Notes: generated from the letters alone by a model not told the origin. Positions 1-8,731 are shown, numbered from the stretch's first letter. The stretch: DNA of 64,000 nucleotides from DASXAI01 sp963728985 (GCA_963728985.1 CAVSME010000003.1:806001-870000); one strand, 5' to 3'. Made by a program: numbers and translations.

Positions 1-831
1 GATGCCACTCTCCACCGACACGAACTTGAGATCCGGGAAGCGGTGACACACCCCGCCCGTGATGAGGTTGGCGATCACCTTGACGTTGGCCATCCCGAAC
101 TGCACACCGAAGCCCGCGTAATTGGCGTGAGGGCCGGCGCCTTCGTACGCCGTGTCGAAGATCGACATATCGCCCGATCCGATGTGGAAGTTGATCGAGA
201 GCCCGGCATCCTGCGCCGCGGCCCACAAGGAATCCCAGTACGGGTCGGCCAGCTTGGGCATGCCCCAGTGGACCGGCTCCCCCGTCATGATCACACCTTT
301 GTGGCCGTTGGCGACGCAGCGGGTGAGCTCCTTGGCGGTCAAGTCCATGTCCCAGAACGGGAGGGCGGCGATCGGGATGAGGCGCTTGGGATCGGCAGCG
401 GCGTAGTCGGTCAGGAAGTCGTTGTACGCCTGGACGCAGCCGAGCATGAGGTCCGGATCGCCGATGGCGAGTACCTTGCCGGCGCCGAAGCCGGCCACGT
501 TCGGATACAGCACCTGCGCCCAGATCCCATAGTCGTCCATGCGGGCGAGGCGGGGGCCGACGTCCCAGGTGGCGGGATCGACCACGGAAAGCGAAGGCGG
601 GTGGTTCGGCGGGAACTCGTTCCAGCCGGCCTGCGCCGCCGATGCCGCGGCACCGACGCGCTCGGTGCCGAAGTACCAGGCGTCCTCTTCATGCCGCTCA
701 TCCCACTGCACATGAGGGACCTTGTCTCCCCACTTTTCCACCGACAAGCGCGACGTCCAGAGGTCGTATGGCTCGATGACGTGTGTGTCGGTGTCGATGA
801 CTCGGTACTGGTCGACGTCGGACGGAAGCAT
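1..831 (-). CDS. Amidohydrolase family protein (ACMSD-like TIM barrel), C-terminus outside window
   Basis: Reading the minus strand from the ATG at 831 gives at least 277 residues that run off the window edge. The start is fixed by an AGGAGG-type ribosome site just upstream. A metal-binding Asp-x-His motif (TDTHVIEP, residues 14-21) opens the protein, and a later strand carries NFHIGSG, a likely further metal ligand. This pattern is typical of amidohydrolase-2 metal-dependent hydrolases or decarboxylases acting on carboxylated aromatic or cyclic compounds. The substrate cannot be read from sequence. It has its own promoter with the shared operator-like motif 90-120 bases upstream, so it probably belongs to the same catabolic regulon as the CoA-transferase operon. 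Confidence 0.85.
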   Translation of the reverse strand, partial: MLPSDVDQYRVIDTDTHVIEPYDLWTSRLSVEKWGDKVPHVQWDERHEEDAWYFGTERVGAAASAAQAGWNEFPPNHPPSLSVVDPATWDVGPRLARMDDYGIWAQVLYPNVAGFGAGKVLAIGDPDLMLGCVQAYNDFLTDYAAADPKRLIPIAALPFWDMDLTAKELTRCVANGHKGVIMTGEPVHWGMPKLADPYWDSLWAAAQDAGLSINFHIGSGDMSIFDTAYEGAGPHANYAGFGVQFGMANVKVIANLITGGVCHRFPDLKFVSVESGI

Positions 832-920
832 GGCTCCTCCTGAACATTGAAATCACGGCTGCGTCCCCGGCACGCGGTATGCCCGGCACCCTCTCGTATC
901 GGATCACTCCAGCCTTCGGA

Positions 921-949
921 TGTCAACTAGTTCCTTACGATGATTCTAT
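921..949 (-). promoter_or_regulatory. Predicted promoter and FadR-type operator, site 1
   Basis: On the minus strand ATCATCGTAAGGAA is followed by TTGACA (926-921) and, 17 bases later, TCCGAT. This places a start of transcription about 60 bases before the amidohydrolase start. The motif resembles those near 7477, 8690 and 14275. Confidence 0.5.
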
Positions 950-979
950 TCTTCTCGTCGCCTGGGGAACCGGCCCGGT

Positions 980-1447
980 TCAGACGACGAGCACCGCTGG
1001 GTTGCCCTCGGTCCAGGTCACCTCGAGACGGCGGTGGGCAATGCGCCATCCGTCGGGAGTGCGCCGATGGCGATCCGTGTAGGTGCCTGCCACGATGTAG
1101 TTGCCCCCGCCGGCGGTCCCTGGTTTGACGTGCTGCGCCTGGAAGTAGCACGTGGCTCTCGCCTCGTCGGCGGCCACGGTGACCTCGAAGTTGCAGAGCA
1201 GGTGCTGGCTGGCGGCAAGCGGTTCGAGGGCGCCCCGGCAGACCCGCTCGAAGTCTTCGTAGCCCTCCAACACGCCGATGCCGGCGTAGTCGCCGCCGGC
1301 ATCGGCGGTGAAGCAGGTGCGGAACAGGTCCCAGTCCCGGCGATCGAGGGCGGCGGCGTAGCGAACGCAGACATCGACGACCGCCTGGCGGTCGAGCAGC
1401 TCCTCGAGGGCGCCGGCGTCGACGGTGGTTCGGCCCCCGCTCGTCAT
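980..1447 (-). CDS. SnoaL-like / NTF2-fold protein
   Basis: This 155-residue protein has the cone-shaped NTF2/SnoaL layout: an N-terminal helix with LDRQAVVDVCVRYAAALDRR, then DLFRTCFTADA, and a C-terminal sheet ending HRRLEVTW. Such proteins are small dehydratases, isomerases, hydroxylases or non-catalytic binding proteins, often found in steroid, terpenoid and polyketide gene clusters. Its ATG overlaps the stop of the ferredoxin gene (ATGA at 1444-1447), so the two are translationally coupled. No specific substrate can be assigned. Confidence 0.8.
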   Translation of the reverse strand: MTSGGRTTVDAGALEELLDRQAVVDVCVRYAAALDRRDWDLFRTCFTADAGGDYAGIGVLEGYEDFERVCRGALEPLAASQHLLCNFEVTVAADEARATCYFQAQHVKPGTAGGGNYIVAGTYTDRHRRTPDGWRIAHRRLEVTWTEGNPAVLVV

Positions 1448-1644
1448 GTCTCGTCCAGTGTGATCGCACCTTCCGGACACGAGTCCACCGCGAGACGAGC
1501 GATGTCCTCCATCCCGGCCGGCACCTCCCACTCCTTGCCCCGCTCCGCGCAATACCCGTCGTCGTCGGAGGTGAAGAGCTCTGGCGCCACGACGTAGCAG
1601 CGGCCTTGACCGCTGCACAGGTGGGCATCGACGGACACTCGCAT
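1444..1644 (-). CDS. Single-cluster ferredoxin, cytochrome P450 type
   Basis: A 66-residue acidic protein with Cys-x5-Cys (CSGQGRC, near residues 10-16) and a distal SCPEGAI. That leaves three cysteines for the cluster, as in the 3Fe-4S or three-Cys 4Fe-4S ferredoxins that feed electrons to actinobacterial P450s. The ATG at 1644 is preferred over a GTG at 1662 because GGAG lies 8 bases before it. It sits between an SDR and a SnoaL gene. The only P450 trace in the window is the remnant at 14.3 kb, so its partner may be lost or lie elsewhere. Confidence 0.88.
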   Translation of the reverse strand: MRVSVDAHLCSGQGRCYVVAPELFTSDDDGYCAERGKEWEVPAGMEDIARLAVDSCPEGAITLDET

Positions 1645-1695
1645 GTCACACGCTCCAGACACAGGTAGTGCGACGACTGGACAGGCGGGGCGCGG

Positions 1696-2481
1696 TCACC
1701 ACGACGACGAGCCGCCGTCGACGTTCAACAGAGAGCCCGTGATCCCGCCGCCGGCGTCGCTGGCCAGCAGCACGGCCATGGCGGCCACCTCCTCGCACGT
1801 GTTGAGCCGTTTGATCATCGACTCACCGGCGTAGCCGTCGAGGAACTGCTGATAGGTGATGCCGGCCGCCTCGGCGGCGCTGGCACCGGCGGTTCGCATC
1901 GTGTCGGTCTCGATGGCCCCCGGGCAGATGGCATTGCCGGTGATCCCGTCAGGCCCGTACTCGAACGCCACTGCCTTCACGAAGCCGTTGATGGCGTGCT
2001 TGTTCGTGATGTAGTGGCTGACCATCGCCTTGGTTGCCTGCTTGCCTTCGACCGACGAGATGGCGATGATCCGGCCCCATCGCTTGGCGAGCATGTACGG
2101 CAGCGCCCGCCGTGTCGCCCAGAACGTGCTGTTGAGGTTCCACGCCAGGGCGTTCTCCCAGGCGTCGTCGGTCAGCTCGTGGATCCGAGCGAAACCATCC
2201 GACCCGCCGGCGTTGTTGACCAGGATGTCGACCCCGCCGAAGTGACCGGCGACGCCGTCGATCAGCGCCTCCGTCTCTGCCTGTTCCCGGCTGTCGCAGG
2301 CCACGAACCACGTGCGATCGGGACTGCCCATCTCGCCCAAGGCTTCTTTGCCTTTGTCGGCCGATCGCCCGCTGATCGCGACCTTGGCCCCCTCGGCGAG
2401 GAACGCGTCAGCGATGGCCCGGCCGATACCCCGCGTCCCTCCGGTGATCACGGCCACCCGGTTTTGCAGCAGTGACGTCAC
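1696..2481 (-). CDS. Short-chain dehydrogenase/reductase
   Basis: A classical SDR of about 261 residues: the cofactor motif TGGTRGIG (about 13-20), NNAG (about 89-92), catalytic Ser near 143, and Tyr-x3-Lys as YITNK (about 157-161). It probably oxidises or reduces a hydroxyl or keto group on the pathway intermediate with NAD(P). I chose the GTG at 2481 because it forms a GTGA overlap with the stop of the upstream nitroreductase. An in-frame ATG at 2502 would add seven residues. Substrate unknown. Confidence 0.88.
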   Translation of the reverse strand: MTSLLQNRVAVITGGTRGIGRAIADAFLAEGAKVAISGRSADKGKEALGEMGSPDRTWFVACDSREQAETEALIDGVAGHFGGVDILVNNAGGSDGFARIHELTDDAWENALAWNLNSTFWATRRALPYMLAKRWGRIIAISSVEGKQATKAMVSHYITNKHAINGFVKAVAFEYGPDGITGNAICPGAIETDTMRTAGASAAEAAGITYQQFLDGYAGESMIKRLNTCEEVAAMAVLLASDAGGGITGSLLNVDGGSSSW

Positions 2482-3137
2482 AGCGATCTCGTTGCCTTCC
2501 ACTCGTCCCAGTAGGTCAGCTCTTCGGCGGCGCGGCGCGGTGCGGGCTTGAAGTCGGTTCCCGTGTAGTACGCGACCGGGAGGAGCGCCGCCTGGGTCAC
2601 GGTCGGCGGCACGCCCAGCGCGTCACCGACTTCCTTTTCGAAGTTGAGATGCAGCGTCGTCCAGGCCGAGCCGAGGCCGCGGCTGCGCAAGGCGAGCTGG
2701 AAGCTCCAGACCGCCGGAAGAATGCCACCCCAGAACCCGGCCGACTGCTCGCCCGCGTTGGCCTCGGGTGGTCGGTCGAGCACACACGGAATGACGAGCG
2801 CCGGTACGTCTGCCATGTGCTCGGCCAGGTAGCTGGCCGAGTCGGTCATGCGAACGCTGGCGTGGTCGCCGGCCTCGATCAAGTCGAGCTTGGGAGCGAT
2901 GTAGTCCTTGAACGAGAGCGCGTAGTAGTGGGCGACGGTCTTCTTCTTCTCGGGATCCGTCACCACGACCCACCGCCACCGTTGCGCGTTCGACCCGCTC
3001 GGCGCCTGGGAGGCGATCTGGATGCAGTCGAGGAGCACCTTTGGCTCGACTGCCCGGGTGAGATCGAGGCGCTTTCGCACCGCCCGGGTGGTCGTGAGCA
3101 GATGGTCGGTCTGGGCCAGGTCGAAGCCCGCGCTCAT
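2478..3137 (-). CDS. Nitroreductase family protein
   Basis: A 219-residue FMN-dependent nitroreductase-fold protein. The N-terminal block has the phosphate-binding Arg region (TTTRAVRKRLDL) and QAPSGSNAQRWRWVVV, and the C-terminal block has AWSFQLALRSRGLGSAWTT-like features usual for the family. Start at 3137 is supported by GGGAGAGGG seven bases upstream; an earlier in-frame start would lack this signal. Members reduce nitro groups, quinones or enoyl/aromatic CoA-type substrates. It lies upstream of, and overlaps, the SDR gene, and a 98-base gap separates it from the OB-fold gene. Confidence 0.87.
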   Translation of the reverse strand: MSAGFDLAQTDHLLTTTRAVRKRLDLTRAVEPKVLLDCIQIASQAPSGSNAQRWRWVVVTDPEKKKTVAHYYALSFKDYIAPKLDLIEAGDHASVRMTDSASYLAEHMADVPALVIPCVLDRPPEANAGEQSAGFWGGILPAVWSFQLALRSRGLGSAWTTLHLNFEKEVGDALGVPPTVTQAALLPVAYYTGTDFKPAPRRAAEELTYWDEWKATRSL

Positions 3138-3235
3138 GTCGCCCTCTCCCGGTCGTTCACCATGGCAGGGGACAGACCGGCGGGCAATCAGTCGGCCCGA
3201 TGTCGGCATTCCAGCTCATCTGTTCACCTTCCTTG

Positions 3236-3652
3236 TCAGACCGGTGCCCACTGCGGCAGCACGGCACCACCGTCCAGTTGTTCGAACCACACCCTCATCG
3301 CCTGGCCATCGGTCAGGTGCGGAGCGCCCTGGAGGTGCCCGACAAAGCGGACACCGGGGTGGTCGTCTAGCTCCACCAGCACGATGGTGTACGGCACCGG
3401 ATAGGCGGGGTGGACCTGGTGCTCGGCGGTGGTCCATGAGACGACACGGCCCGTGCCGGCGACGGGCGTCCAGCTGCCCTCCCAGCTTCCGCAGGCGTGG
3501 CAGTAGGCGACCGGTACGTGGATCACCGCGCCGCATCCGTCGCACCGGCGCACCACGAGCTCGCCTCGCTTGGCGGCGTCCCAGAAGCCGCCGGTGTCAT
3601 GGTCGTCGTCGACCGGAAGGATCCGTCGGGGGCCATCGGTCGTGTCGGTCAT
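3236..3652 (-). CDS. Zn-ribbon / OB-fold protein (DUF35 family), thiolase partner
   Basis: A 138-residue protein with an N-terminal rubredoxin-like zinc ribbon (RRCDGCG then YCHACG) and a C-terminal OB-fold. DUF35 proteins bind acyl-CoA and work as obligate partners of thiolase-fold proteins, for example the ChsH2-type domain with Ltp2 aldolase in steroid side-chain degradation. Here the gene overlaps the stop of the thiolase-fold gene by ATGA (3649-3652), which fits a one-to-one complex. The partnership is inferred from context and family knowledge. Confidence 0.9.
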   Translation of the reverse strand: MTDTTDGPRRILPVDDDHDTGGFWDAAKRGELVVRRCDGCGAVIHVPVAYCHACGSWEGSWTPVAGTGRVVSWTTAEHQVHPAYPVPYTIVLVELDDHPGVRFVGHLQGAPHLTDGQAMRVWFEQLDGGAVLPQWAPV

Positions 3653-4836
3653 GAGTCGGCCCGCAGGACCAGGGCGCTCCCGGGCGGCAGCGGTGTGGAC
3701 GTGACCAGGCACACCTCGGCGCCCGGTACCTGGTTGGTCGATTCACCGCGCACCTGGCGCACCCCCTCGACGACGTGGTTCATCCCGTGGATGTAGCCCT
3801 CCGACAGGTGGCCGCCACCGGTGTTGATGGGCAGGCGGCCACCGAGCTCGATCTCGCCGCTCGACACGAACGAGCCGCCCTCGCCCTTGGCACAAAAGCC
3901 GTAGTCCTCGATCTGAAGGAGGACGGTGATGGTGAAGCAGTCGTAGAACTGGGCGACGTCGATGTCGTCGGGTCCGAGACCGGCCCGGCGGTACAGGGTG
4001 TCGGCAGTCGGCTTGGCCGGCAGTGTGGTGAGCGTCTCTCGCAGCACCACGGGGAACTGGATGCCCGGCTGCGGGTCGGTGAGACTCCCTTGCGCGACAG
4101 CGCGGATCAGCGCAGGCGGCTTGGCCAGGTCCCGTGCCCGCTCGGTGCTGGTCACCACCACCGCGCAGGCGCCGTCGGTCTCCAGGCAGAAGTCGTAGAG
4201 GCGAAGCGGGCGCGAGATCATCCGCGACGCCAGGTAGTCGTCCATCGTCAGCGCCTTGTCGTGCATCTGCGCCAAGGGGTTGGCGTTGGCCCGCGCCCGG
4301 CAGGCCAAGGCGATGTGCCCGAGATCCTTTTCGCTCGTCCCGAAGTCGAGCATGTGGCGCTGGGCCAGCAGCGCAAAGATCTGCCCTGGCGTGAGGAGGC
4401 CGTACGGCAGGAAGAATTCGTCGTAGGTGCCGCTGCCGCCGATCCGCCGCTGGGTCACGGGGCTCAGGCCGAATCGTCGCCCCGATCGACCGTTGAGCGA
4501 TCGGAACACGAGCACGGTCGTCGCCTGGCCGGACACGATCGCGGCGACCGCCTGGCCCACCATGGCGCTCGGAGCGACGCCCCCCGGGCCGACCTCACTG
4601 AAGTAGTCGAGGCGACTCAGGCCGAGCGTGTGGACGAGGTCGTTGTAGTGAACGGTGTCGCTCTCGCAGCGCACGATGCCGTCGACGTCGGTTGGGGCCA
4701 GACCGGCGTCGGCCAGCGCCGCCAGGGACGCCTCGGTCGCGAGCGACAGCACGCTACGGCCCGAGTCCCTCGAGAACTCGGTGGCGCCGATGCCGGCGAC
4801 AGCGCACAGATCACGGTGATGGAACGCCTCGGCCAT
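3649..4836 (-). CDS. Thiolase-fold protein, SCP-x/Ltp2 type, nucleophilic Cys not found
   Basis: A 395-residue thiolase superfamily protein. The N-terminal half begins AVAGIGATEFS and the C-terminal half carries NTGGGHLSEGYIHGMNH. In the segment where thiolases have the reactive Cys (Cys-Gly/Ser-Ser-Gly) this protein reads GPGGVAPSAMVG with no Cys, and the second catalytic Cys near the C-terminus is also not evident. Together with the overlapping OB-fold partner this fits a thiolase-like aldolase (retro-aldol cleavage of a beta-hydroxy acyl-CoA) rather than a true thiolase. The start overlaps the preceding CoA-transferase stop by one base (TGATG). Confidence 0.85.
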   Translation of the reverse strand: MAEAFHHRDLCAVAGIGATEFSRDSGRSVLSLATEASLAALADAGLAPTDVDGIVRCESDTVHYNDLVHTLGLSRLDYFSEVGPGGVAPSAMVGQAVAAIVSGQATTVLVFRSLNGRSGRRFGLSPVTQRRIGGSGTYDEFFLPYGLLTPGQIFALLAQRHMLDFGTSEKDLGHIALACRARANANPLAQMHDKALTMDDYLASRMISRPLRLYDFCLETDGACAVVVTSTERARDLAKPPALIRAVAQGSLTDPQPGIQFPVVLRETLTTLPAKPTADTLYRRAGLGPDDIDVAQFYDCFTITVLLQIEDYGFCAKGEGGSFVSSGEIELGGRLPINTGGGHLSEGYIHGMNHVVEGVRQVRGESTNQVPGAEVCLVTSTPLPPGSALVLRADS

Positions 4837-6050
4837 CAGCTTCCTCCTCGGTTCGTTTGGCTGACGGGGGCTCCGAGCAGCTCAGCGTTGTGCTCCCCCA
4901 GCAGCGGGGCGCGTGTGAGGGGCGCCGAGCCGTAGCGGGAGAAGCGGAACGGCACGCCCGGGTACTTCGCCGGTGGATCGTCGTCGTGTTCCACCTCGAC
5001 GAAGAACTCCCGGGCCAGCAGGTGCTCGTCGCAGAGCAGATCGTCGGGCGAGTTGATCGGGCCGATCGGCAGGCCCCGCGCCTGGCCGTCGTGATAGGCC
5101 TCCTGCGCCGTCTGCAACAGGAAGAAGACCTCCACCACGTCTTGGATGTGGTCGAAGTTGGCCTGGCGGTACGACGGATCGGAGAACGCGGAGTCGCGAA
5201 GGTCGACGGCGATGCCCTTCGTGTCGATCCAGTCGAGCAGCACCTCCCACTGCTTCTGATCGCCGACGAAGATCACGAAGTACACCCAACGTTCGTCGCC
5301 GCACCGGAAGAGGGCCGGTTGGGTGGGCGTGGGCTGCGCATGGCGGCACGTCTGGCGTCGAACGAGCGCCTTCGGGTAGAACCAATAGGGGTTGGACAGC
5401 TCGGCGTTCACCGCCAAGCAGTCGTGCATGCCGACGTCGACCAGTTGGCCGCGGCCGGTCGCCTGGCGCTCGATGAGGGCGAGCATGAGTCCCATCAGGG
5501 CGAAGCTGGCCGCCGACTGGTAGGCCTGGTCGCCACCCGGCCGGATCGGTGGGATCGAGTGGTCGTCGTAGCCGCAACTGTTGAGAGGGTTACCGAGCGC
5601 AAGGCCGACGAGATCGGAGCTGAGGCGATCGGCCCACGGCCCGGTGAGACCGAACGGCGTGATCGACACCACCACCAGCGCTGGTGCGCCAGCGCGGAGC
5701 GCTTCGAGGTCGATCCCGAGCGCTCTTAGCTCAGGCGGTGCCAGGGTCGAGATGAAGACGTCGGCGCCGGCGGCGAGGCGACCGAGCTCGTCGCGGCCGT
5801 CGGTCGTGCGGTAGTCGATGACCACGCTGCGCTTGTTGGTGTTGTAGTACCAGAAGGTCAGGCTGTGGTCGGCGTCGAGCCGGTCGTGGGCGAACGGTCC
5901 GACGGCGCGGGTCGGCGATCCCTCGGGCGGCTCGACCTTGATCACGTCGGCGCCCATCTCGGCGAGCAGCTTTCCCAGCATCTCCCCGCCGACGTCGCCG
6001 GCCAGCTCCACCACCCTCACGCCGTCGAGCACGCGCTCTTCGCTGGCCAT
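4836..6050 (-). CDS. CaiB/BaiF (type III) CoA-transferase, second copy
   Basis: A 404-residue class III CoA-transferase. The N-terminal Rossmann part has GVRVVELAGDVGGEMLGKLLAEMGADVIKVE, the usual nucleotide/CoA-binding opening, and VDVGMHDCL carries the probable catalytic Asp. The family moves CoA between carboxylic acids through an aspartyl-anhydride intermediate. Start at 6050 overlaps the first CoA-transferase stop by one base. The two copies are divergent in sequence and could form a heteromeric enzyme, as suggested by their order and tight coupling. Confidence 0.9.
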   Translation of the reverse strand: MASEERVLDGVRVVELAGDVGGEMLGKLLAEMGADVIKVEPPEGSPTRAVGPFAHDRLDADHSLTFWYYNTNKRSVVIDYRTTDGRDELGRLAAGADVFISTLAPPELRALGIDLEALRAGAPALVVVSITPFGLTGPWADRLSSDLVGLALGNPLNSCGYDDHSIPPIRPGGDQAYQSAASFALMGLMLALIERQATGRGQLVDVGMHDCLAVNAELSNPYWFYPKALVRRQTCRHAQPTPTQPALFRCGDERWVYFVIFVGDQKQWEVLLDWIDTKGIAVDLRDSAFSDPSYRQANFDHIQDVVEVFFLLQTAQEAYHDGQARGLPIGPINSPDDLLCDEHLLAREFFVEVEHDDDPPAKYPGVPFRFSRYGSAPLTRAPLLGEHNAELLGAPVSQTNRGGS

Positions 6051-7363
6051 CAGATGACCCCTTCGGAGGTCAGTTCGGCGTACTCGGCTTCCTCGATCCC
6101 GAGGATGTCCTGGAAGACGTACGCGTTGTCCTCGCCGAGAAGGGGGGCCGAGCGCCAGTTGTCGGGACACGTCTCGGAGAACTGCATCGGGTTGCCCTCG
6201 AACCGGGCCATACCTATGACCGGATGGTCCATCTCGAAGAACACGCCACGCGCCGCCAACTGCGGGTCGCGCTCATTGAGATCCTGGGCGTTCTGGACGG
6301 CGCCCGCGGGCACACCGTGAGATTGCAGGAGTTCGGTCATCTCGTGCCGGTCGTGGCCCAGGGTCCACTCCTCCAGGTACTTGTCGAGCACGTCCTGGTG
6401 GGCAAAGCGATCGTCCTGGGTGGCGAAGCGGGGATCATCGGTCCACGACGGACGGGCAAGGGCCTCGACCAGACCGGCCCACTGCTGGTCATCGAACACG
6501 GCGATGGCGATCCACTCGTCGTCACCCTGCGCCCCGTACACGCCGTGCGGCGCGGCGTTGGGCCACTCGAGCCGGTTCCCGGTGGGGTAGTCCGGGCGGC
6601 GGGTGGTGCGCTGGTTGACGGTCAGGTCGAGCAGCACCGGACCGACGAGGTTGATGCCCGCCTCGACGGCGGACACGTCGATCTCGGTCCCTTTGCCGGT
6701 GATGTTGCGGCGGTAGATGGCGAAGAGCAACGCCGCCGAGTTGTAGTAGGCAGCTTGGTTGTCCATGTACGACAGGCCCCAGCCCGACGGCTCCTGCCCG
6801 GGCAGCCCACTGATGTAGGAGAGACCGCTGACGGCCTGCACTACCGGTCCGTAGCTGCGGTACTCGGCGTGCGGGCCGGAATGCCCGAAGCCGCTCATCC
6901 GTGCGTAGATCACCTCGGGTGAAAGCTCATTGAGACGCTCGTAGGTCAGCCCCCACCGTTCCATCACGCCGGGCGCGAAGTTCTCTGATACGACGCTGCT
7001 CTGGCCGATGAGTCGCTCGGCCACCTCGCGGCCCCTCGCGGTGCGCATGTTGATCGTGACGCCGAGCTTGTTGCGGCAATAGTTGTTGAACAGCCCGCCT
7101 TTGTTCGGGTCGAGGTCGATCTTCTCTTCACCGAAGTTGCGGGCCGGCTCGTCCTTGTACAGCGGCAGCTTGCGCGGCGTGTCGATCCTGACCCGGTCCT
7201 CGATCTTGATGACCTCGGCGCCGAAGTCGGCCAGCAGGCGGGTCGCCACCGATCCGACCCCCATCCAGCAAAAGTCGGCCACTCGGATCCCGGCCAACGG
7301 ACCGCGCCGCTCACGGACGGAGCGATCAGGCGCTGGTTGACCGTTCGCGTTGCCCCCGGACAC
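6050..7363 (-). CDS. CaiB/BaiF (type III) CoA-transferase, first copy
   Basis: A 437-residue class III CoA-transferase with GIRVADFCWMGVGSVATRLL at the N-terminus and EIDVSAVEAGINLV as the probable active-site segment. In this copy the position of the catalytic Asp seems to be Glu (VEAG), so it may be the non-catalytic member of a pair; this needs alignment. I chose the GTG at 7363, which has GGAGG five bases upstream; an ATG at 7420 is in frame but would sit about 10 bases from the predicted transcription start. It is the first gene of a four-gene overlapping operon running to 3236. Confidence 0.88.
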   Translation of the reverse strand: MSGGNANGQPAPDRSVRERRGPLAGIRVADFCWMGVGSVATRLLADFGAEVIKIEDRVRIDTPRKLPLYKDEPARNFGEEKIDLDPNKGGLFNNYCRNKLGVTINMRTARGREVAERLIGQSSVVSENFAPGVMERWGLTYERLNELSPEVIYARMSGFGHSGPHAEYRSYGPVVQAVSGLSYISGLPGQEPSGWGLSYMDNQAAYYNSAALLFAIYRRNITGKGTEIDVSAVEAGINLVGPVLLDLTVNQRTTRRPDYPTGNRLEWPNAAPHGVYGAQGDDEWIAIAVFDDQQWAGLVEALARPSWTDDPRFATQDDRFAHQDVLDKYLEEWTLGHDRHEMTELLQSHGVPAGAVQNAQDLNERDPQLAARGVFFEMDHPVIGMARFEGNPMQFSETCPDNWRSAPLLGEDNAYVFQDILGIEEAEYAELTSEGVI

Positions 7364-7461
7364 CGTCACCTCCGTCGTGCCGTCGTACTCGTAGGCCCGA
7401 TGACCAGGCCAATGCACCATCGGTCCCCCACCCCTAAAGGAAACACCCGGCCGGACCGGAC

Positions 7462-7487
7462 TGTCAAGGATTCCTTATGATGATCAT
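7462..7487 (-). promoter_or_regulatory. Predicted promoter and operator, site 2
   Basis: The perfect odd palindrome ATGATGATCAT (7477-7487) lies directly upstream of a minus-strand TTGACA box (7467-7462). It precedes the CoA-transferase operon and is the best-conserved of four similar sites. Confidence 0.55.
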
Positions 7488-7517
7488 GGACGTCCAGCAG
7501 CAGAAACGGCGGAGAGA

Positions 7518-8618
7518 TCACGGGAGCCCGGCGTCGTCGAGGATGGTCATGGCCCGTTGCGCCTGCCCGGCGACCTTCTCGCCCCGGGTAGCCATACGGG
7601 GGTCGGTGCTCTCGCCGCGGACGTAGCGGATGTAGAGCTGCTGGAGGACGACGGCGGTCTTCCAGCAAGCGAAGGCTTCGTACCACGGGACGACATCGAC
7701 GTCGACGGCCGCCGTGGTGGCGTACCGCTCGACCACCTCGGCCCGGGTGGGCATCCCGAGGGTCTCCATGCCGGGGTTGTAGATGGGGCGGTTGTCGTCA
7801 GTGTCGGAGGGGTCCGGCCAGTAGTTGAGGAGCGTGCCGAGGTCGATGAGCGGGTCGCCCAAAGTCGCCATGTCCCAGTCGAACACGGCGGTGATGTGGT
7901 CGGGGTCGGCCGGGTCGAACTGGCAGTTGTCGAGTTTGTAGTCGTTGTGCAGCACCGAGGCTCGGGTGGTGGTTGGGATGCTGCGCTGCAGGCGGGCGGC
8001 CACGGTGTCCATGAGGGGATGGTCGTCGGGGGAAGCGGCCAGCGACCATCGCTTGGCCCAGCCCGAGACCTGCCGTTCGACGAACCCATCCGGTCGCCCG
8101 AGATCGGCGAGGTCGACGGCTGCGGGGTCGACCTGATGGAGGTGGGCGAGCCCATCGACCACGGCCAGGCCGACGCGACGGCCGACACCGGCATGGTGCT
8201 CCATCGACGGGGGAATGGCCCCCCAGATCACGACGCCCGGGCGGTACTCGAGGACCACAAAGTCCGATCCCACCACCGTGTGGTCATCGCAGAAGGCGTA
8301 GGCGCGGGGGGCGGGGCGATAGGCGCGCCACAGCCGTGACAGCGTGCGGAACTCCCGCTTCATATCGTGGGCGCCGGGTGCGATGGCGCCGAACGGGGGA
8401 CGGCGCACGACCAGCGAGTGGTCGCCGATGCGCACCAGATAGGTGAGGTTGGCCGAACCGTTCGGGAACTGCAGCACCTCGAACTCACCACGCAGCTCCG
8501 GGATCTCGGTTCGAAGGTAAGCATCGAGCGCGTGCCAGTCGAGCTCCTCGCCCTGACGTACGGGCGCAACCTCGGGCGGGACGGCCCCGGCGCCACGCGA
8601 CGGTGCATTGGACTCCAC
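7518..8618 (-). CDS. Phosphotransferase family protein (APH fold, ACAD10-like)
   Basis: A 366-residue aminoglycoside-phosphotransferase-fold protein. It has the N-terminal lobe motif NGSANLTYLV, the Brenner motif HNDYKLDN (about 224-231) and the metal-binding DWD (about 247-249). Actinobacterial proteins of this type commonly neighbour acyl-CoA dehydrogenases and CoA-transferases, and the ACAD10 kinase domain is related, so it may phosphorylate a hydroxy-acid or hydroxyacyl-CoA. That substrate is an inference. The GTG at 8618 is preferred because GAGGGAGG precedes it and because the ATG at 8660 would overlap the TTGACA box at 8667-8662. Confidence 0.88.
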   Translation of the reverse strand: MESNAPSRGAGAVPPEVAPVRQGEELDWHALDAYLRTEIPELRGEFEVLQFPNGSANLTYLVRIGDHSLVVRRPPFGAIAPGAHDMKREFRTLSRLWRAYRPAPRAYAFCDDHTVVGSDFVVLEYRPGVVIWGAIPPSMEHHAGVGRRVGLAVVDGLAHLHQVDPAAVDLADLGRPDGFVERQVSGWAKRWSLAASPDDHPLMDTVAARLQRSIPTTTRASVLHNDYKLDNCQFDPADPDHITAVFDWDMATLGDPLIDLGTLLNYWPDPSDTDDNRPIYNPGMETLGMPTRAEVVERYATTAAVDVDVVPWYEAFACWKTAVVLQQLYIRYVRGESTDPRMATRGEKVAGQAQRAMTILDDAGLP

Positions 8619-8661
8619 AGCGCCTCCCTCTCGCCACACAATCGCAGGCGGCGATGCCATG

Positions 8662-8706
8662 TTGTCAAGCCTCTGCTGAAGGTGCGTATGATCATAATGA
8701 ATCTCG
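8662..8706. promoter_or_regulatory. Divergent promoter region with operator, site 3
   Basis: The intergenic stretch between the phosphotransferase and the GntR gene contains TATGATCATA (8687-8696), a perfect 10-bp palindrome that continues as AATGAATC. On the minus strand TTGACA lies at 8667-8662. On the plus strand TTGTCA at 8662 and TATGAT at 8687, spaced 19, could form the regulator's own promoter. The motif resembles sites 1, 2 and 4. Confidence 0.5.
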
Positions 8707-8731
8707 CGGGAATGAGCACATCGGGAGGCGA

